The notes: generated by a model not told the origin, from the letters alone. A stretch of DNA of 64,000 nucleotides from Candidatus Nitrososphaera evergladensis SR1 (GCF_000730285.1 NZ_CP007174.1:2356001-2420000), one strand, 5' to 3'; positions 53,230-61,536 are shown, numbered from the stretch's first letter. Numbers and translations: made by a program.

Positions 53230-53628
53230 ATGATCTACATCAAGGCGGTTGCAAAGGGCGAGCCCGACGCGGCTCCCCTTGCCAAGTTTTTTCAATACAT
53301 TGATTCGACTGACGAACTTATCCTGAAGCATTCCATAGAGATGGTAAAGGACAAGATGGACAGGAACTTGAAGCTGAACGTGAACGAGGCGTTTTTGCTG
53401 TACGCGTATTTCGTGGCAACACAGGTGCGCGCCAAGAAAAAGGCGGCCGAGATCGAAAAAGACGCCAATTCGCTCCTTTCCTCGGACCAAGTCATGATAG
53501 GCGTCCCGGAGACTTTACGGACTATTACGTTTGACGCCATAGTCGACGGGAAAAGGGAGTGGATAACTTTGCAAGAGCCCATGTCCGTTTCAAGCTACGT
53601 AATGGCCAACAATTCAAGCGGTAGCTAG
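53230..53628 (+). CDS. Divergent urease gamma (UreA)-like protein coupled to the ureohydrolase
   Basis: This 132-residue protein aligns without gaps to UreA of this window: after the shared LKLN it keeps the same spacing for 68 residues, including GVPE at the same place and TLQEP where UreA has TVHNP. About a quarter of positions are identical to the locus 2 UreA. It has an extra N-terminus of about 30 residues (IYIKAVAKGEPDAAPLAK) and a short tail. It lies three bases after the ureohydrolase, so the two are co-translated. A role as partner or scaffold for the ureohydrolase, or as a modified urease subunit, is inferred. Confidence 0.72.
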   Translation: MIYIKAVAKGEPDAAPLAKFFQYIDSTDELILKHSIEMVKDKMDRNLKLNVNEAFLLYAYFVATQVRAKKKAAEIEKDANSLLSSDQVMIGVPETLRTITFDAIVDGKREWITLQEPMSVSSYVMANNSSGS

Positions 53629-53714
53629 CTGTAGCCAAGTTGTTTTTTGTTTTCTTGTGTTAAAGGAAAAAGAGAGAGTGTGTGTCTGTGTCCATTTGAC
53701 AGACATACAGCGAC

Positions 53715-54569
53715 TCAGTTGTGCGAGTGGTGCGGGTCGGTCGTCTTGTCTTCTTTTTGCATGATCAAGTCCGCGCGGCCTGCCTTTCTTCGGGCGGCAA
53801 ACGAATAGCCAAACGAGCCGGCTATTATCACGCCTGCCAGCACGGGCCCGGCCAGCTCCGGGATTATCTCTGCGCCGGTGAGGTTCTCGTACGTTGCCAA
53901 TGCGGCAACAGCCATCGCGGCCCCACTCAGGGCGTAGGACATGTACCTGAACCCCTTTGTGTCAAATATACGCGACAGCGCCGAGCGCAGCAGTATGCTG
54001 TCAAGCGTATCCAAGGGGATCATGCCAAGCGCAAAGAACCCTGCAAGGGTCAGGGCCACCTGTACGCCAAGCGTCGCAGACGCCACTGCCGACAGCGTGA
54101 TTGCCGAAATCTGCGTTGCAGTGTCAAAGCCAAGGCCGAATACCATTCCCGTGACAAGCGACGACACGAACGGGTTGTACGAGCCGGTCCTTGCCAGCAC
54201 CTTGCTTGCAAGGATCGCAGAGCCGGTCTTGCCCCATTTTTTCATGGCATAGATGTTTATAGCTCCTATGGTCCCAAGAGCCGCTGCTCCGATGATCCCT
54301 CCCCAGAAAGCCAGCACGTCGGCGCCGGCGATGCCGCCTATGACGAATATGATAAACACCATCTCGGCCAGCACGGATATCATGTGGCCTACGCTAAAGC
54401 CGGCCCCCACCCACCTTGACTTGCGCGATGCGTTGTGAAGCCTTACCATGTTGTCAATAGCGGTAATGTGATCCGCGTCAAGCGCATGGCGCAGGCCGAG
54501 CAACACCATGGTAGGGATAGAGACTGCGACGAACGTTGCAATGTCGCCTTCTACCAATTGCGGCAACAT
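53715..54569 (-). CDS. NiCoT-family nickel/cobalt transporter
   Basis: This 284-residue membrane protein has the signature LGLRHALDADHITAIDN in helix 2 (about 24-40), then GFSVGHMISVL and FGLGFDTATQI. These residues bind Ni or Co in NiCoT permeases. The C-terminus ends HHSHN. The ATG at 54569 lies 14 bases from a strong NikR-type operator. With NikR upstream and ureases on both sides, nickel is the likely ion. Confidence 0.93.
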   Translation of the reverse strand: MLPQLVEGDIATFVAVSIPTMVLLGLRHALDADHITAIDNMVRLHNASRKSRWVGAGFSVGHMISVLAEMVFIIFVIGGIAGADVLAFWGGIIGAAALGTIGAINIYAMKKWGKTGSAILASKVLARTGSYNPFVSSLVTGMVFGLGFDTATQISAITLSAVASATLGVQVALTLAGFFALGMIPLDTLDSILLRSALSRIFDTKGFRYMSYALSGAAMAVAALATYENLTGAEIIPELAGPVLAGVIIAGSFGYSFAARRKAGRADLIMQKEDKTTDPHHSHN

Positions 54570-54582
54570 CCTCCAACCAGGC

Positions 54583-54610
54583 GTATTACTGTTTTACATC
54601 CTAGTAATAC
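54583..54610. promoter_or_regulatory. NikR-type operator upstream of the nickel transporter
   Basis: GTATTACT (54583-54590) and AGTAATAC (54603-54610) form a perfect 8-base inverted repeat with 12 bases between them. The outer six bases of each arm give a 6-16-6 layout (28 in total), the same as the known NikR operator geometry. It lies 14 bases upstream of the NiCoT ATG, where a bound repressor would stop transcription. Confidence 0.65.
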
Positions 54611-54754
54611 TGATCGCATACATTGTAATTCGGTCGCATGTATAAAAATATGCCATCATTATCTGTAAAGTGCTAAAGCTTGCTTGGAAACGGATGCGTA
54701 GAATACATACGAGCTTTCTGCCGACATCGGCTAAATGCTCGTATATACGTATAT

Positions 54755-55201
54755 TCAGACGACTGAAACAAAATGCACTTTCAGGCTTTTTATCCCGCGG
54801 CTTTCCGACAGCTTTTTGGCAAGCTCCTTTATCCGCCTTATTTCGCCCCTCACCATCACAGTCTCTAGGCAGTTGTCGTGGTCAAGGTGCAGATGCGTCG
54901 AGGCGCTGATGATGTCGCTGTAATGGTGCTGTACGTGCGTGGACTCGGAATCGTGGTTGTACGCGTGGTTGTCGTACAGCATCATTATTGCGCCTGCGCC
55001 GTTTCGGCTGTCCTCGCCCTTGTCCCAGTCATACTGGGCTATGAACGAGTGCAGGGCGGCCTGTATGGCCTTGGACCTGTCTGAAAACCCGGCCTTCTTC
55101 ATCGACCTGTCAAATTCGGACAGCAGGTCCGGCGAAAGGGACATGCTTATGCGGTCGACGGGCTCTTTTTTCCGGTGGCTGTGCGAATGGCGCTTTGGCA
55201 A
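54755..55201 (-). CDS. nikR: Nickel-responsive regulator NikR
   Basis: This 148-residue protein has an N-terminal ribbon-helix-helix (DRISMSLSPDLLSEFDRSMKKAGFSDRSKAI) and a C-terminal ACT-like domain. The four Ni ligands of NikR are kept with the right spacing: His92 (HHYSD), His103 and His105 (STHLHLDH) and Cys111 (DNCLE). The N-terminus has extra His (HSHSH). It represses nickel uptake when nickel is sufficient; the clear target here is the NiCoT gene just downstream. Confidence 0.93.
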   Translation of the reverse strand: MPKRHSHSHRKKEPVDRISMSLSPDLLSEFDRSMKKAGFSDRSKAIQAALHSFIAQYDWDKGEDSRNGAGAIMMLYDNHAYNHDSESTHVQHHYSDIISASTHLHLDHDNCLETVMVRGEIRRIKELAKKLSESRGIKSLKVHFVSVV

Positions 55202-55249
55202 GGATATGCATGGTTGATATAGTCTTGAGCAATTTTAAAGTTTAAAAAG

Positions 55250-55279
55250 AGTAATACTTTTTATCTAAAATTTATTACT
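55250..55279. promoter_or_regulatory. NikR half-sites upstream of nikR
   Basis: AGTAATA (55250-55256) and TATTACT (55273-55279) match the arms of the operator at the nickel transporter, but in reversed order, separated by 16 bases. They lie about 50-80 bases upstream of nikR and could allow weak autoregulation. Confidence 0.35.
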
Positions 55280-55302
55280 GAGTACAGTACATCTGCAATT
55301 GC

Positions 55303-55462
55303 ATGGCGCCCAAGCCGGTTATCGTCAAGCTTGCAAAGAAAAGAGGTAGCAGGGACGGGCGCATACAGCGATGAAAAATACGTCTTTATCAAGATGCCGG
55401 GCAGCATCGATTCTGCAAGGAAGGTTCCAAAAGAAGCTAGAAAAAATAACGTGTCTCAATAG
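55303..55462 (+). pseudogene. Short frame, possibly a frameshifted small gene
   Basis: From the ATG at 55303 (MAPKPVIVKLAKKRG) the frame stops after 23 codons. A +1 shift continues as AYSDEKYVFIKMPGSIDSARK to a TAG at 55460-55462, and this second frame could also begin at TTG 55331. A TATA-like aaatttatt (55267-55275) fits the ATG. Either a sequencing error or a real frameshift could explain it. The product is unknown, and the end overlaps the thermosome. Confidence 0.35.
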
Positions 55463-57165
55463 TAGTGGTGCATCGGGCGCTGCTGCCTGCCCAGCTTGTC
55501 AAAGTGGTCGTGTGCCTGCTTGCCTCCGCGGTGCGAGTGGGTTGTGCCGTCAGAGTGGGTGTGGGTATAGTAGGCAGGCTTGGCCATCACCACGTCATCA
55601 ACGCGCAAGAGCAAGTCGGCAACCTCAGCCGCCGTATTCATTACCTGCTCCTTGACTGCAAGCGGTTCTATGACGCCAAGCGCAAGCATGTCGTCCTGCA
55701 CCCTGCGTGAGAAAGCGTTTACGCCGCACCAGCCTTTTCCGTCCTTGGCGCCGGCAGCGCGCAGCTGAGCCTGTGCGTCAATGACGTCCATGCCGGCGTT
55801 TGCAGCAATTGTCAGCGGGATCTCTTCGAGCGCGTCTGCAAATTTCAGGATTGCAAGCTGCTCCCTGCCCTCCACAGTCCTGGCGCTTTCCCTCACCGCC
55901 CTTGCGGCAAGGGCCTCTGCAGCGCCCCCGCCTGCAACCACTAGGGGACTTGCGACAAAGTCGCGCAAGACGTTTAGCGCGTCAAGGATGGAGCGGTGGA
56001 ACTCGTCAAGCACCTTGGCAGAGCCGGCGCGCAAAAGTATCGTGACAGAGCGGGGGTTTCTGCACTCCTCCACAAAGACCATCCTGTCATCTCCTACAAA
56101 CCTTTCACAGACCCTGCCTGCAAAGCCAAGGTCCGACTGCGAAATGCTGTCAAGGTCCCTCGTTATTTTTGCGCCCGTGGCTTTTTCCAGCCACCACAGG
56201 TCGTTTTCTTTTACCCTGCGTACAGACATGATGCCGGCGTGCGCAAGCATGGTCTGCGCAAGGGTGTTGATGCCCCCGCGCGATATCACTACGTTTGCGC
56301 CCGAATCGATTACGGCTTGCACCTTCTTTCGCAGCTCAAACGCCTGCTCGTCAAGGTATGCCCTGATCTGCGCTGGAATTGTGATCCCTATTTCCGCGTC
56401 GGTGCGCGTGTTCTTTTTGTCAAGGTCGTAATCGATAAGGAGGACTTTGGCGTTTTCAACGGACTTGGGCATGGCCGAGCTGTCGACCGTCTTGTCGATG
56501 ACGACGCCGGCGACAAGCTGCGTGTCTTGTACGCTGCCGGGCTTTTGCTCCACCTTGACGTCGTCGATTTCCACCTTGGCGGATGCAGGGTTGCAAACTG
56601 CCATTATTGCGTCAACCACAAGTTTTGCGATTCGCTCCTTTTCCATGCAGGACGATATAGCCTTTGATTCCATGCACGTCATGGCAAGGCGCTCCATCGT
56701 CTTTCTGTCAGAATTTGTGTACTTTACCGCGTTTGACAAAAGGGCATTCGTCGCAGTGGCAAGGGCCCGGCGGTAGCCGTCAGAAATAGTCGACGGAAGG
56801 ACGCCAAGCTCTAGCAGCTCCTCGGCATTTGCCACAAGAGCGCCTGCAAGGACGACCACCGAAGTCGTTCCGTCGCCCACCGCATTGTCAACCGCGTTTG
56901 AAGCCTCGATGAGCACCTTTGCGGCAGGATGCTCGACATCGATCTTGCGCAAAAGTGTCGCCCCGTCTTTTGTCAGCGTCACCTCGCCCATGATGTCAAC
57001 AAATACCTTGTCCATGCCACAAGGTCCAAGCAGCCCCTTGACCATCTCCGAGATGAGCCTAGCGGCAAGCATGTTGTACCTGCGCGCTTCGCCTCCGCTT
57101 GTCCTTTTTACCCCTTCTCCAAACAGCCGCTGTTGCTGCTGGTTTTTTGTCTGCGCGGCCATCAT
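55456..57165 (-). CDS. Group II chaperonin (thermosome) with histidine-rich tail
   Basis: This 569-residue chaperonin has LLGPCGMDKVFVD, TKDGATLLRK and VGDGTTSVVVLAGAL in the ATP site and VVAGGGAAEALAARA. The last 36 residues contain eight His (THTHSDGTTHSHRGG, AHDH, MHHYY), replacing the GGM tails of ordinary thermosomes. A His-rich tail inside the folding chamber could bind Ni. The gene is divergent from ureABC locus 2 and next to nikR, so a nickel-linked folding role is plausible but not proven. It is a different branch from the urease-operon thermosome at 35868. Confidence 0.9.
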   Translation of the reverse strand: MMAAQTKNQQQQRLFGEGVKRTSGGEARRYNMLAARLISEMVKGLLGPCGMDKVFVDIMGEVTLTKDGATLLRKIDVEHPAAKVLIEASNAVDNAVGDGTTSVVVLAGALVANAEELLELGVLPSTISDGYRRALATATNALLSNAVKYTNSDRKTMERLAMTCMESKAISSCMEKERIAKLVVDAIMAVCNPASAKVEIDDVKVEQKPGSVQDTQLVAGVVIDKTVDSSAMPKSVENAKVLLIDYDLDKKNTRTDAEIGITIPAQIRAYLDEQAFELRKKVQAVIDSGANVVISRGGINTLAQTMLAHAGIMSVRRVKENDLWWLEKATGAKITRDLDSISQSDLGFAGRVCERFVGDDRMVFVEECRNPRSVTILLRAGSAKVLDEFHRSILDALNVLRDFVASPLVVAGGGAAEALAARAVRESARTVEGREQLAILKFADALEEIPLTIAANAGMDVIDAQAQLRAAGAKDGKGWCGVNAFSRRVQDDMLALGVIEPLAVKEQVMNTAAEVADLLLRVDDVVMAKPAYYTHTHSDGTTHSHRGGKQAHDHFDKLGRQQRPMHHYY

Positions 57166-57324
57166 AGAATGTACATCATGCTCCTGCAGCAGTCACTTGA
57201 TCCGACGACAACGATGGCAAAACCAAGTGGTGGCATGTCTCTCTGGTGTTTGTCTGACGCTTCTTTGTATTTATGCAGTTCTCGCCGGTCTGTATAATAC
57301 GAAACCGTGCGCGCAAACGCGCAA

Positions 57325-57333
57325 GTAGTTTAC
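57325..57333 (+). promoter_or_regulatory. GTAG[A/T]TTAC motif site before ureABC locus 2
   Basis: agtagtttacgca lies about 20 bases upstream of the TATA box (atcataaatac, about 57350-57360) of ureA locus 2, in the spacer shared with the divergent thermosome. Confidence 0.45.
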
Positions 57334-57386
57334 GCATAAAACGACACCAATCATAAATACATGTTCTATAGTAATTTGTAATTGAA

Positions 57387-57689
57387 ATGATGTTTGCTCC
57401 ACGAGAGATAGACAAGCTGTACATTTTCATGGCGGCAGAGGTGGCGCGAAAAAGGCGTGCAAGGGGACTAAAGCTGAACTACCCGGAGACAGTGGCGCTC
57501 ATTTCCGACCACATTGTAGAAGGGGCGCGCGACGGCAGGTCGGTGCCAGAGCTGATGAGATCGGGCAGGCAGGTGCTTTCAAGGCAGGATGTGCTCCCCG
57601 GCGTTCCAGAGCTTGTCAAGCAGGTGCAGGTGGAGGCGACGTTTGACGACGGCACGAAACTAGTGACCGTGCACAACCCCATAGTGTGA
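57387..57689 (+). CDS. ureA: Urease subunit gamma, locus 2
   Basis: This 100-residue UreA has [38 protein letters not shown] and [21 protein letters not shown] (in parts). The start at 57387, or the ATG at 57390, lies about 27-30 bases after a TATA box, so the message is leaderless. Its stop overlaps the GTG start of ureB (GTGA). Confidence 0.95.
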   Translation: MMFAPREIDKLYIFMAAEVARKRRARGLKLNYPETVALISDHIVEGARDGRSVPELMRSGRQVLSRQDVLPGVPELVKQVQVEATFDDGTKLVTVHNPIV

Positions 57690-58069
57690 GTGATCTCTTT
57701 CTGATGCCGGGAGAATATTTCATCATTTCAGACAAGCTGGTGATGGCAAACCCCGGCAGGAGAACAACCAGGGTCAGCGTGAGCAACACAGGCAGCAGGC
57801 CGGTGCAGGTTGGCTCGCACACGCACTTTTTCGAGGTAAACAAGGCGCTCTCGTTCCCGCGGGAAAAGGCGTACGGGTTTCACCTGAACATCCCGGCAGG
57901 GACGTCGCTGCGCTTTGAGCCCGGCGATACGCGAGAAGTCGAGCTTGTAGAGTACGGGGGCAGGAAAATAGTGCATGGCTTTTCCGGCCTTGTTAACGGC
58001 AAACTGTCGGCGGCAAAAAAGAAAGAGGCATTGGCAAAAGCAAGGGCAAGGGGGTTTGCGGGCGCCTGA
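57686..58069 (+). CDS. ureB: Urease subunit beta, locus 2
   Basis: This 127-residue protein begins at GTG 57686, overlapping the ureA stop. The core is [45 protein letters not shown] and [13 protein letters not shown]. It lacks the Lys-rich N-terminal extension of the locus 1 copy. Its TGA (58067-58069) overlaps the presumed CTG start of ureC. Confidence 0.95.
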   Translation: MSDLFLMPGEYFIISDKLVMANPGRRTTRVSVSNTGSRPVQVGSHTHFFEVNKALSFPREKAYGFHLNIPAGTSLRFEPGDTREVELVEYGGRKIVHGFSGLVNGKLSAAKKKEALAKARARGFAGA

Positions 58070-59778
58070 CGCTTGAAATCCCGCGCAGGCAGTACGTCGA
58101 CCTGTACGGTCCTACCAAAGGCGACAAGGTGAGGCTTGCGGACACTGACCTGATAATAGAGGTTGAAAGGGACCTGCTTTTTCCCGGCGACGAGCTGATG
58201 TTTGGCGGCGGAAAAAGCGTCCGCGACGGGGCTGGCCAGGCAAGCGGGATAACAAGCAGGCAGGCGCTCGACCTTGTCATAACAAACGCGATAGTGATGG
58301 ACCCGGTGCTTGGAATCGTAAAGGCAGACATCGGGATAAAGAACGGCAAGATAGCTGGAATTGGCAAGGCTGGCAACCCGGACGTCATGGACAACGTCGA
58401 CATGATAGTTTCCTCGGCTACTGAAGTAATCGCCGGCGAGCATACGATATGCACGCCCGGCACGATTGACACGCACATTCACTTTATCTCACCCCAGCAG
58501 GCAACAGAGGCAATATGCGCCGGCACGACTACGATGATAGGCGGAGGCACGGGCCCCGCAGACGGCACAAACGCGACAACGTGCACGCCGGGGCCATGGA
58601 ATATCCACAGGATGCTTGAAGCACTCGACGAGCTCCCGCTGAACTTTGGGCTCCTTGGCAAGGGAAACGACTCGCGCGAGCCGGCGCTCATCGAGCAGAT
58701 AGCGGCTGGCGCCTGCGGGCTGAAACTTCACGAAGATTGGGGCTCTACGCCGGCAGCAATTGACGCCGCGCTCCAAGTCGCAGACAGGACAGACACGCAG
58801 GTGGCAATCCACACCGACACGCTCAACGAGTGCGGCTTTGTGGACGACACGATTGAAGCAATAGCTGGGCGCACCATCCACACGTACCACACGGAGGGAG
58901 CCGGCGGAGGCCATGCGCCGGACATTTTAAAAATTGCCGGCGAGAACAACATACTGCCGTCGTCGACAAACCCGACAAGGCCATTTACCGCAAACACGCT
59001 TGAAGAGCACCTTGACATGATGATGGTGTGCCACCACCTGAACCCCTCGATACCAGAGGATGTTGCGTTTGCTGAATCCCGAATACGCGCCGAGACCATA
59101 GCGGCAGAAGATGTCCTGCACGACATTGGCGCGCTTTCCATGTATTCGTCAGACAGCCAGGCGATGGGCAGGGTGGGAGAGGTCACGTCAAGGGCGTGGC
59201 AGACTGCAGACAAGATGAAAAAGATGGCCGGCAGGCTGAAAGGCGAAAAGGGAAACAACGACAACCTGCGCGCAAAGAGATACCTGGCAAAGCTCACGAT
59301 AAACCCGGCGATAGCCCACGGCATCTCTTCCTACGTCGGCTCGCTTGAAAATGGCAAGATAGCAGACATTGTCATCTGGACGCCGCAGTTCTTTGGGGTA
59401 AAGCCAAAGATGGTGGTAAAGGGAGGGTTTATCGCGTATTCGCTCATGGGCGACCCAAGCGCGTCGATACCGACTCCAGAGCCTGTCTATTACAGGCCGA
59501 TGTTTGGGTCGATGGGCGCGGCAAAATATTCCACGTCGTTTACGTTCACGTCAAAGCTGGCAATCAGAAACGGCGTCCGCAAAAAACTTGGACTGAAGAA
59601 AAAGCTGTTGCCCGTGAAAAACTGCCGCAAAATCGGCAAGCGCGACATGCTGTACAACGACCTTGCGCCAAAGATAGACGTCGACCCAGAGACGTACGAG
59701 GTAAGGGTGGACGGCAAGGTGGCGGCAAGCGAGCCGGCAAAGAGCCTTTCAATGTCAAGACTCTACAACCTCTTTTAG
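58066..59778 (+). CDS. ureC: Urease subunit alpha, locus 2, probable CTG start
   Basis: Read from CTG at 58066 this is a 570-residue catalytic subunit. Nickel-site motifs are all present: [22 protein letters not shown] (Lys), [24 protein letters not shown] and SSDSQAMGR. No ATG, GTG or TTG lies between an in-frame stop at 57994 and the GTG at 58129, which would remove 21 conserved residues ([13 protein letters not shown]). The CTG aligns exactly with Met1 of the locus 1 UreC and overlaps the ureB stop as CTGA. No accessory ure genes follow, so UreDEFG of locus 1 must serve it. Confidence 0.93.
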   Translation: MTLEIPRRQYVDLYGPTKGDKVRLADTDLIIEVERDLLFPGDELMFGGGKSVRDGAGQASGITSRQALDLVITNAIVMDPVLGIVKADIGIKNGKIAGIGKAGNPDVMDNVDMIVSSATEVIAGEHTICTPGTIDTHIHFISPQQATEAICAGTTTMIGGGTGPADGTNATTCTPGPWNIHRMLEALDELPLNFGLLGKGNDSREPALIEQIAAGACGLKLHEDWGSTPAAIDAALQVADRTDTQVAIHTDTLNECGFVDDTIEAIAGRTIHTYHTEGAGGGHAPDILKIAGENNILPSSTNPTRPFTANTLEEHLDMMMVCHHLNPSIPEDVAFAESRIRAETIAAEDVLHDIGALSMYSSDSQAMGRVGEVTSRAWQTADKMKKMAGRLKGEKGNNDNLRAKRYLAKLTINPAIAHGISSYVGSLENGKIADIVIWTPQFFGVKPKMVVKGGFIAYSLMGDPSASIPTPEPVYYRPMFGSMGAAKYSTSFTFTSKLAIRNGVRKKLGLKKKLLPVKNCRKIGKRDMLYNDLAPKIDVDPETYEVRVDGKVAASEPAKSLSMSRLYNLF

Positions 59779-59832
59779 AGTTCGGCAGCCGAATGTGAAT
59801 ATTTATATACTTAGTAAGTAGATAAAAGAGCC

Positions 59833-60087
59833 ATGACTCCTGTAAGGAATCAAAAAGACGTCGAAAAAGCAGCAAGCCGCGCCATCGAGGCCCTCTACGG
59901 GCCAGAGGTCAAGGACCTGAAGATAAGGGTGCTATTGCCGTTCCCAAACGAGCATAAACAGGAGGGCTGGGACGCAAATGTTACTTTCCTGCTGAAGGGG
60001 ATGCAGTACACGGTCGACCTCCTGATAAACCAGGACGATGGCCAGATAACAAACGCAAGGCTCATCGACACGATGATGCCCATCTAA
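59833..60087 (+). CDS. Small hypothetical protein
   Basis: This 84-residue protein starts with ATG about 20 bases after a clear TATA box (gaatatttatatac, 59793-59806). It has a helix (VEKAASRAIEALYGPEVKDL), then strands (KIRVLLPF, ANVTFLLKGMQYTVDLLINQDDG). It is soluble. No family is recognised. The strong leaderless promoter makes it a real gene. Confidence 0.72.
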   Translation: MTPVRNQKDVEKAASRAIEALYGPEVKDLKIRVLLPFPNEHKQEGWDANVTFLLKGMQYTVDLLINQDDGQITNARLIDTMMPI

Positions 60088-60119
60088 ACTTTTTTGGCAA
60101 CGATAGATTGTGAAATAGT

Positions 60120-61322
60120 CTAGGATCGGTTTGCCTCTACGCCGATGTTAAACGTGCCAAGGTAGCCCGGCCCATTGTCTTTTGTAAGGTTGAGCATCAG
60201 GTGGGAGCCCGTGTTGCTTTGCAGCATGCCGTCAGTTGACGGTCCGGTGTAGATAAAGTCCTGATTGTTTTTGAGGGGGCGGGGACCGTGGTCGCTGTAC
60301 GGGGCCTGCGCTTCTATCTTGTCTGAAACAGAGTCGTCAAGGTAAAACTGCGACGTCCACTCGAACGTCTTTGCAGAACCCTCAAAGGTGCGGACCTTGA
60401 CGTGGATGTGCAGAGCCCTGCCCTCGTACCAGCCGGGGTAGACGGTGGTGAACCGGACCGTGCCGTTACCGTCAGTCAGCTGGTATCCCCGGAGGAACTT
60501 TTTCCCTTCAGTGCCAATGCTTGCAATGTCAGAGTAAAGCCCTTGGGAGTTTGTCTGCCAAATGTCTACCTGCGCGTTGCGGAGAGGGATGCAGGAGCCA
60601 TTGTCAACGTCATAGACATTAAGCAAAAGTCGCAGCGGGACGCCGTCTTGGACCGAGCCGTCGGACGGGTCCGGCCGGATGTCAGAGCGTTCCAGCTTTT
60701 CATCGACAAAGTACGGGCCTTCTATCTGCTGCGGCGTGTCTTCGACTTCAATCAGCGACGGAGTCAGGGTGCATTTTTGTACAGCAGCGACAGGTTGGGA
60801 GGCGCTGCCGGGCTGACTTGTCGGCCCCATTGGGCGACCCATCGACATTGGTACAAACGATCCTGCCAGTATTATTGCCGCAACGACCCCGACAAGAGCC
60901 AAGAGCTGATTGTTGTTTTTCTTCTCTGCAGGCGCAGCCCTGTAGTCAACGACCTGTTTGCGGATTTCATAAACCAGAATTGCAGCCAAGAGCCCGACAA
61001 AGGCCGCCTGAGAGACTTCGATGGCTATGGCTATCGGGTTGACGGGGCCTCCTCTTCCTGTAATCGGGTTGCCCGGCATCCTGGTTATGGCCCATAACGC
61101 AATAAGCACCAGCGTCCCTGCAATGCCTGTGTAATACCACGGCCTGCCCCACCTTCTCACCACAGGTATTATCCAGAACACCTGCGCGATTCCCCCTACG
61201 ACGAACAGGATGCCGCCTGCAGCGTTGAACTCCAGGCTGCCAGGACCAAGGGTAAGGTGCAACACGCCAGCTATGGCGGTGGCAGCGGCTGCCACATAGT
61301 ACAACGCGCTAGAGTAGGCCAT
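60120..61322 (-). CDS. Membrane-anchored intradiol ring-cleavage dioxygenase-like protein
   Basis: This 400-residue protein has four to five N-terminal membrane helices (residues about 5-165) and an extracellular C-terminal domain (about 195-400) of the intradiol dioxygenase type. EGPYFVDEKLERSDIR starts the domain, and the Fe(III) ligands appear as Tyr in NSQGLYSD, Tyr in VYPGWYEGR and the two His of ALHIHVKV. The usual enzymes open catechol rings in the cytosol. A membrane-attached, outward-facing form in an ammonia oxidiser has no obvious substrate. Confidence 0.85.
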   Translation of the reverse strand: MAYSSALYYVAAAATAIAGVLHLTLGPGSLEFNAAGGILFVVGGIAQVFWIIPVVRRWGRPWYYTGIAGTLVLIALWAITRMPGNPITGRGGPVNPIAIAIEVSQAAFVGLLAAILVYEIRKQVVDYRAAPAEKKNNNQLLALVGVVAAIILAGSFVPMSMGRPMGPTSQPGSASQPVAAVQKCTLTPSLIEVEDTPQQIEGPYFVDEKLERSDIRPDPSDGSVQDGVPLRLLLNVYDVDNGSCIPLRNAQVDIWQTNSQGLYSDIASIGTEGKKFLRGYQLTDGNGTVRFTTVYPGWYEGRALHIHVKVRTFEGSAKTFEWTSQFYLDDSVSDKIEAQAPYSDHGPRPLKNNQDFIYTGPSTDGMLQSNTGSHLMLNLTKDNGPGYLGTFNIGVEANRS

Positions 61323-61536
61323 GTTAGTTACCGGATATTTCAGAATGCGCTACGGCGGTATATTAAAGCCACATACGCACGCACAAAAATATCTGCCGTT
61401 CAAAGGCTATTGCTAGATACTATAGCTAATCTTGACGATTATTGAAATAAAAATAAAAACTAGCGACAAGTCCAAGCGTGAAAACCAAGGGGAACCATAA
61501 TGCTTAATATAGAAAAGTTGCGAGAGCTCACTCGTA

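Noticed and set aside
55283-55291. gtacagtac and other GTA-N3-TAC elements
   Set aside because: The loose pattern is expected many times in 64 kb by chance; only GTAG[A/T]TTAC is enriched.
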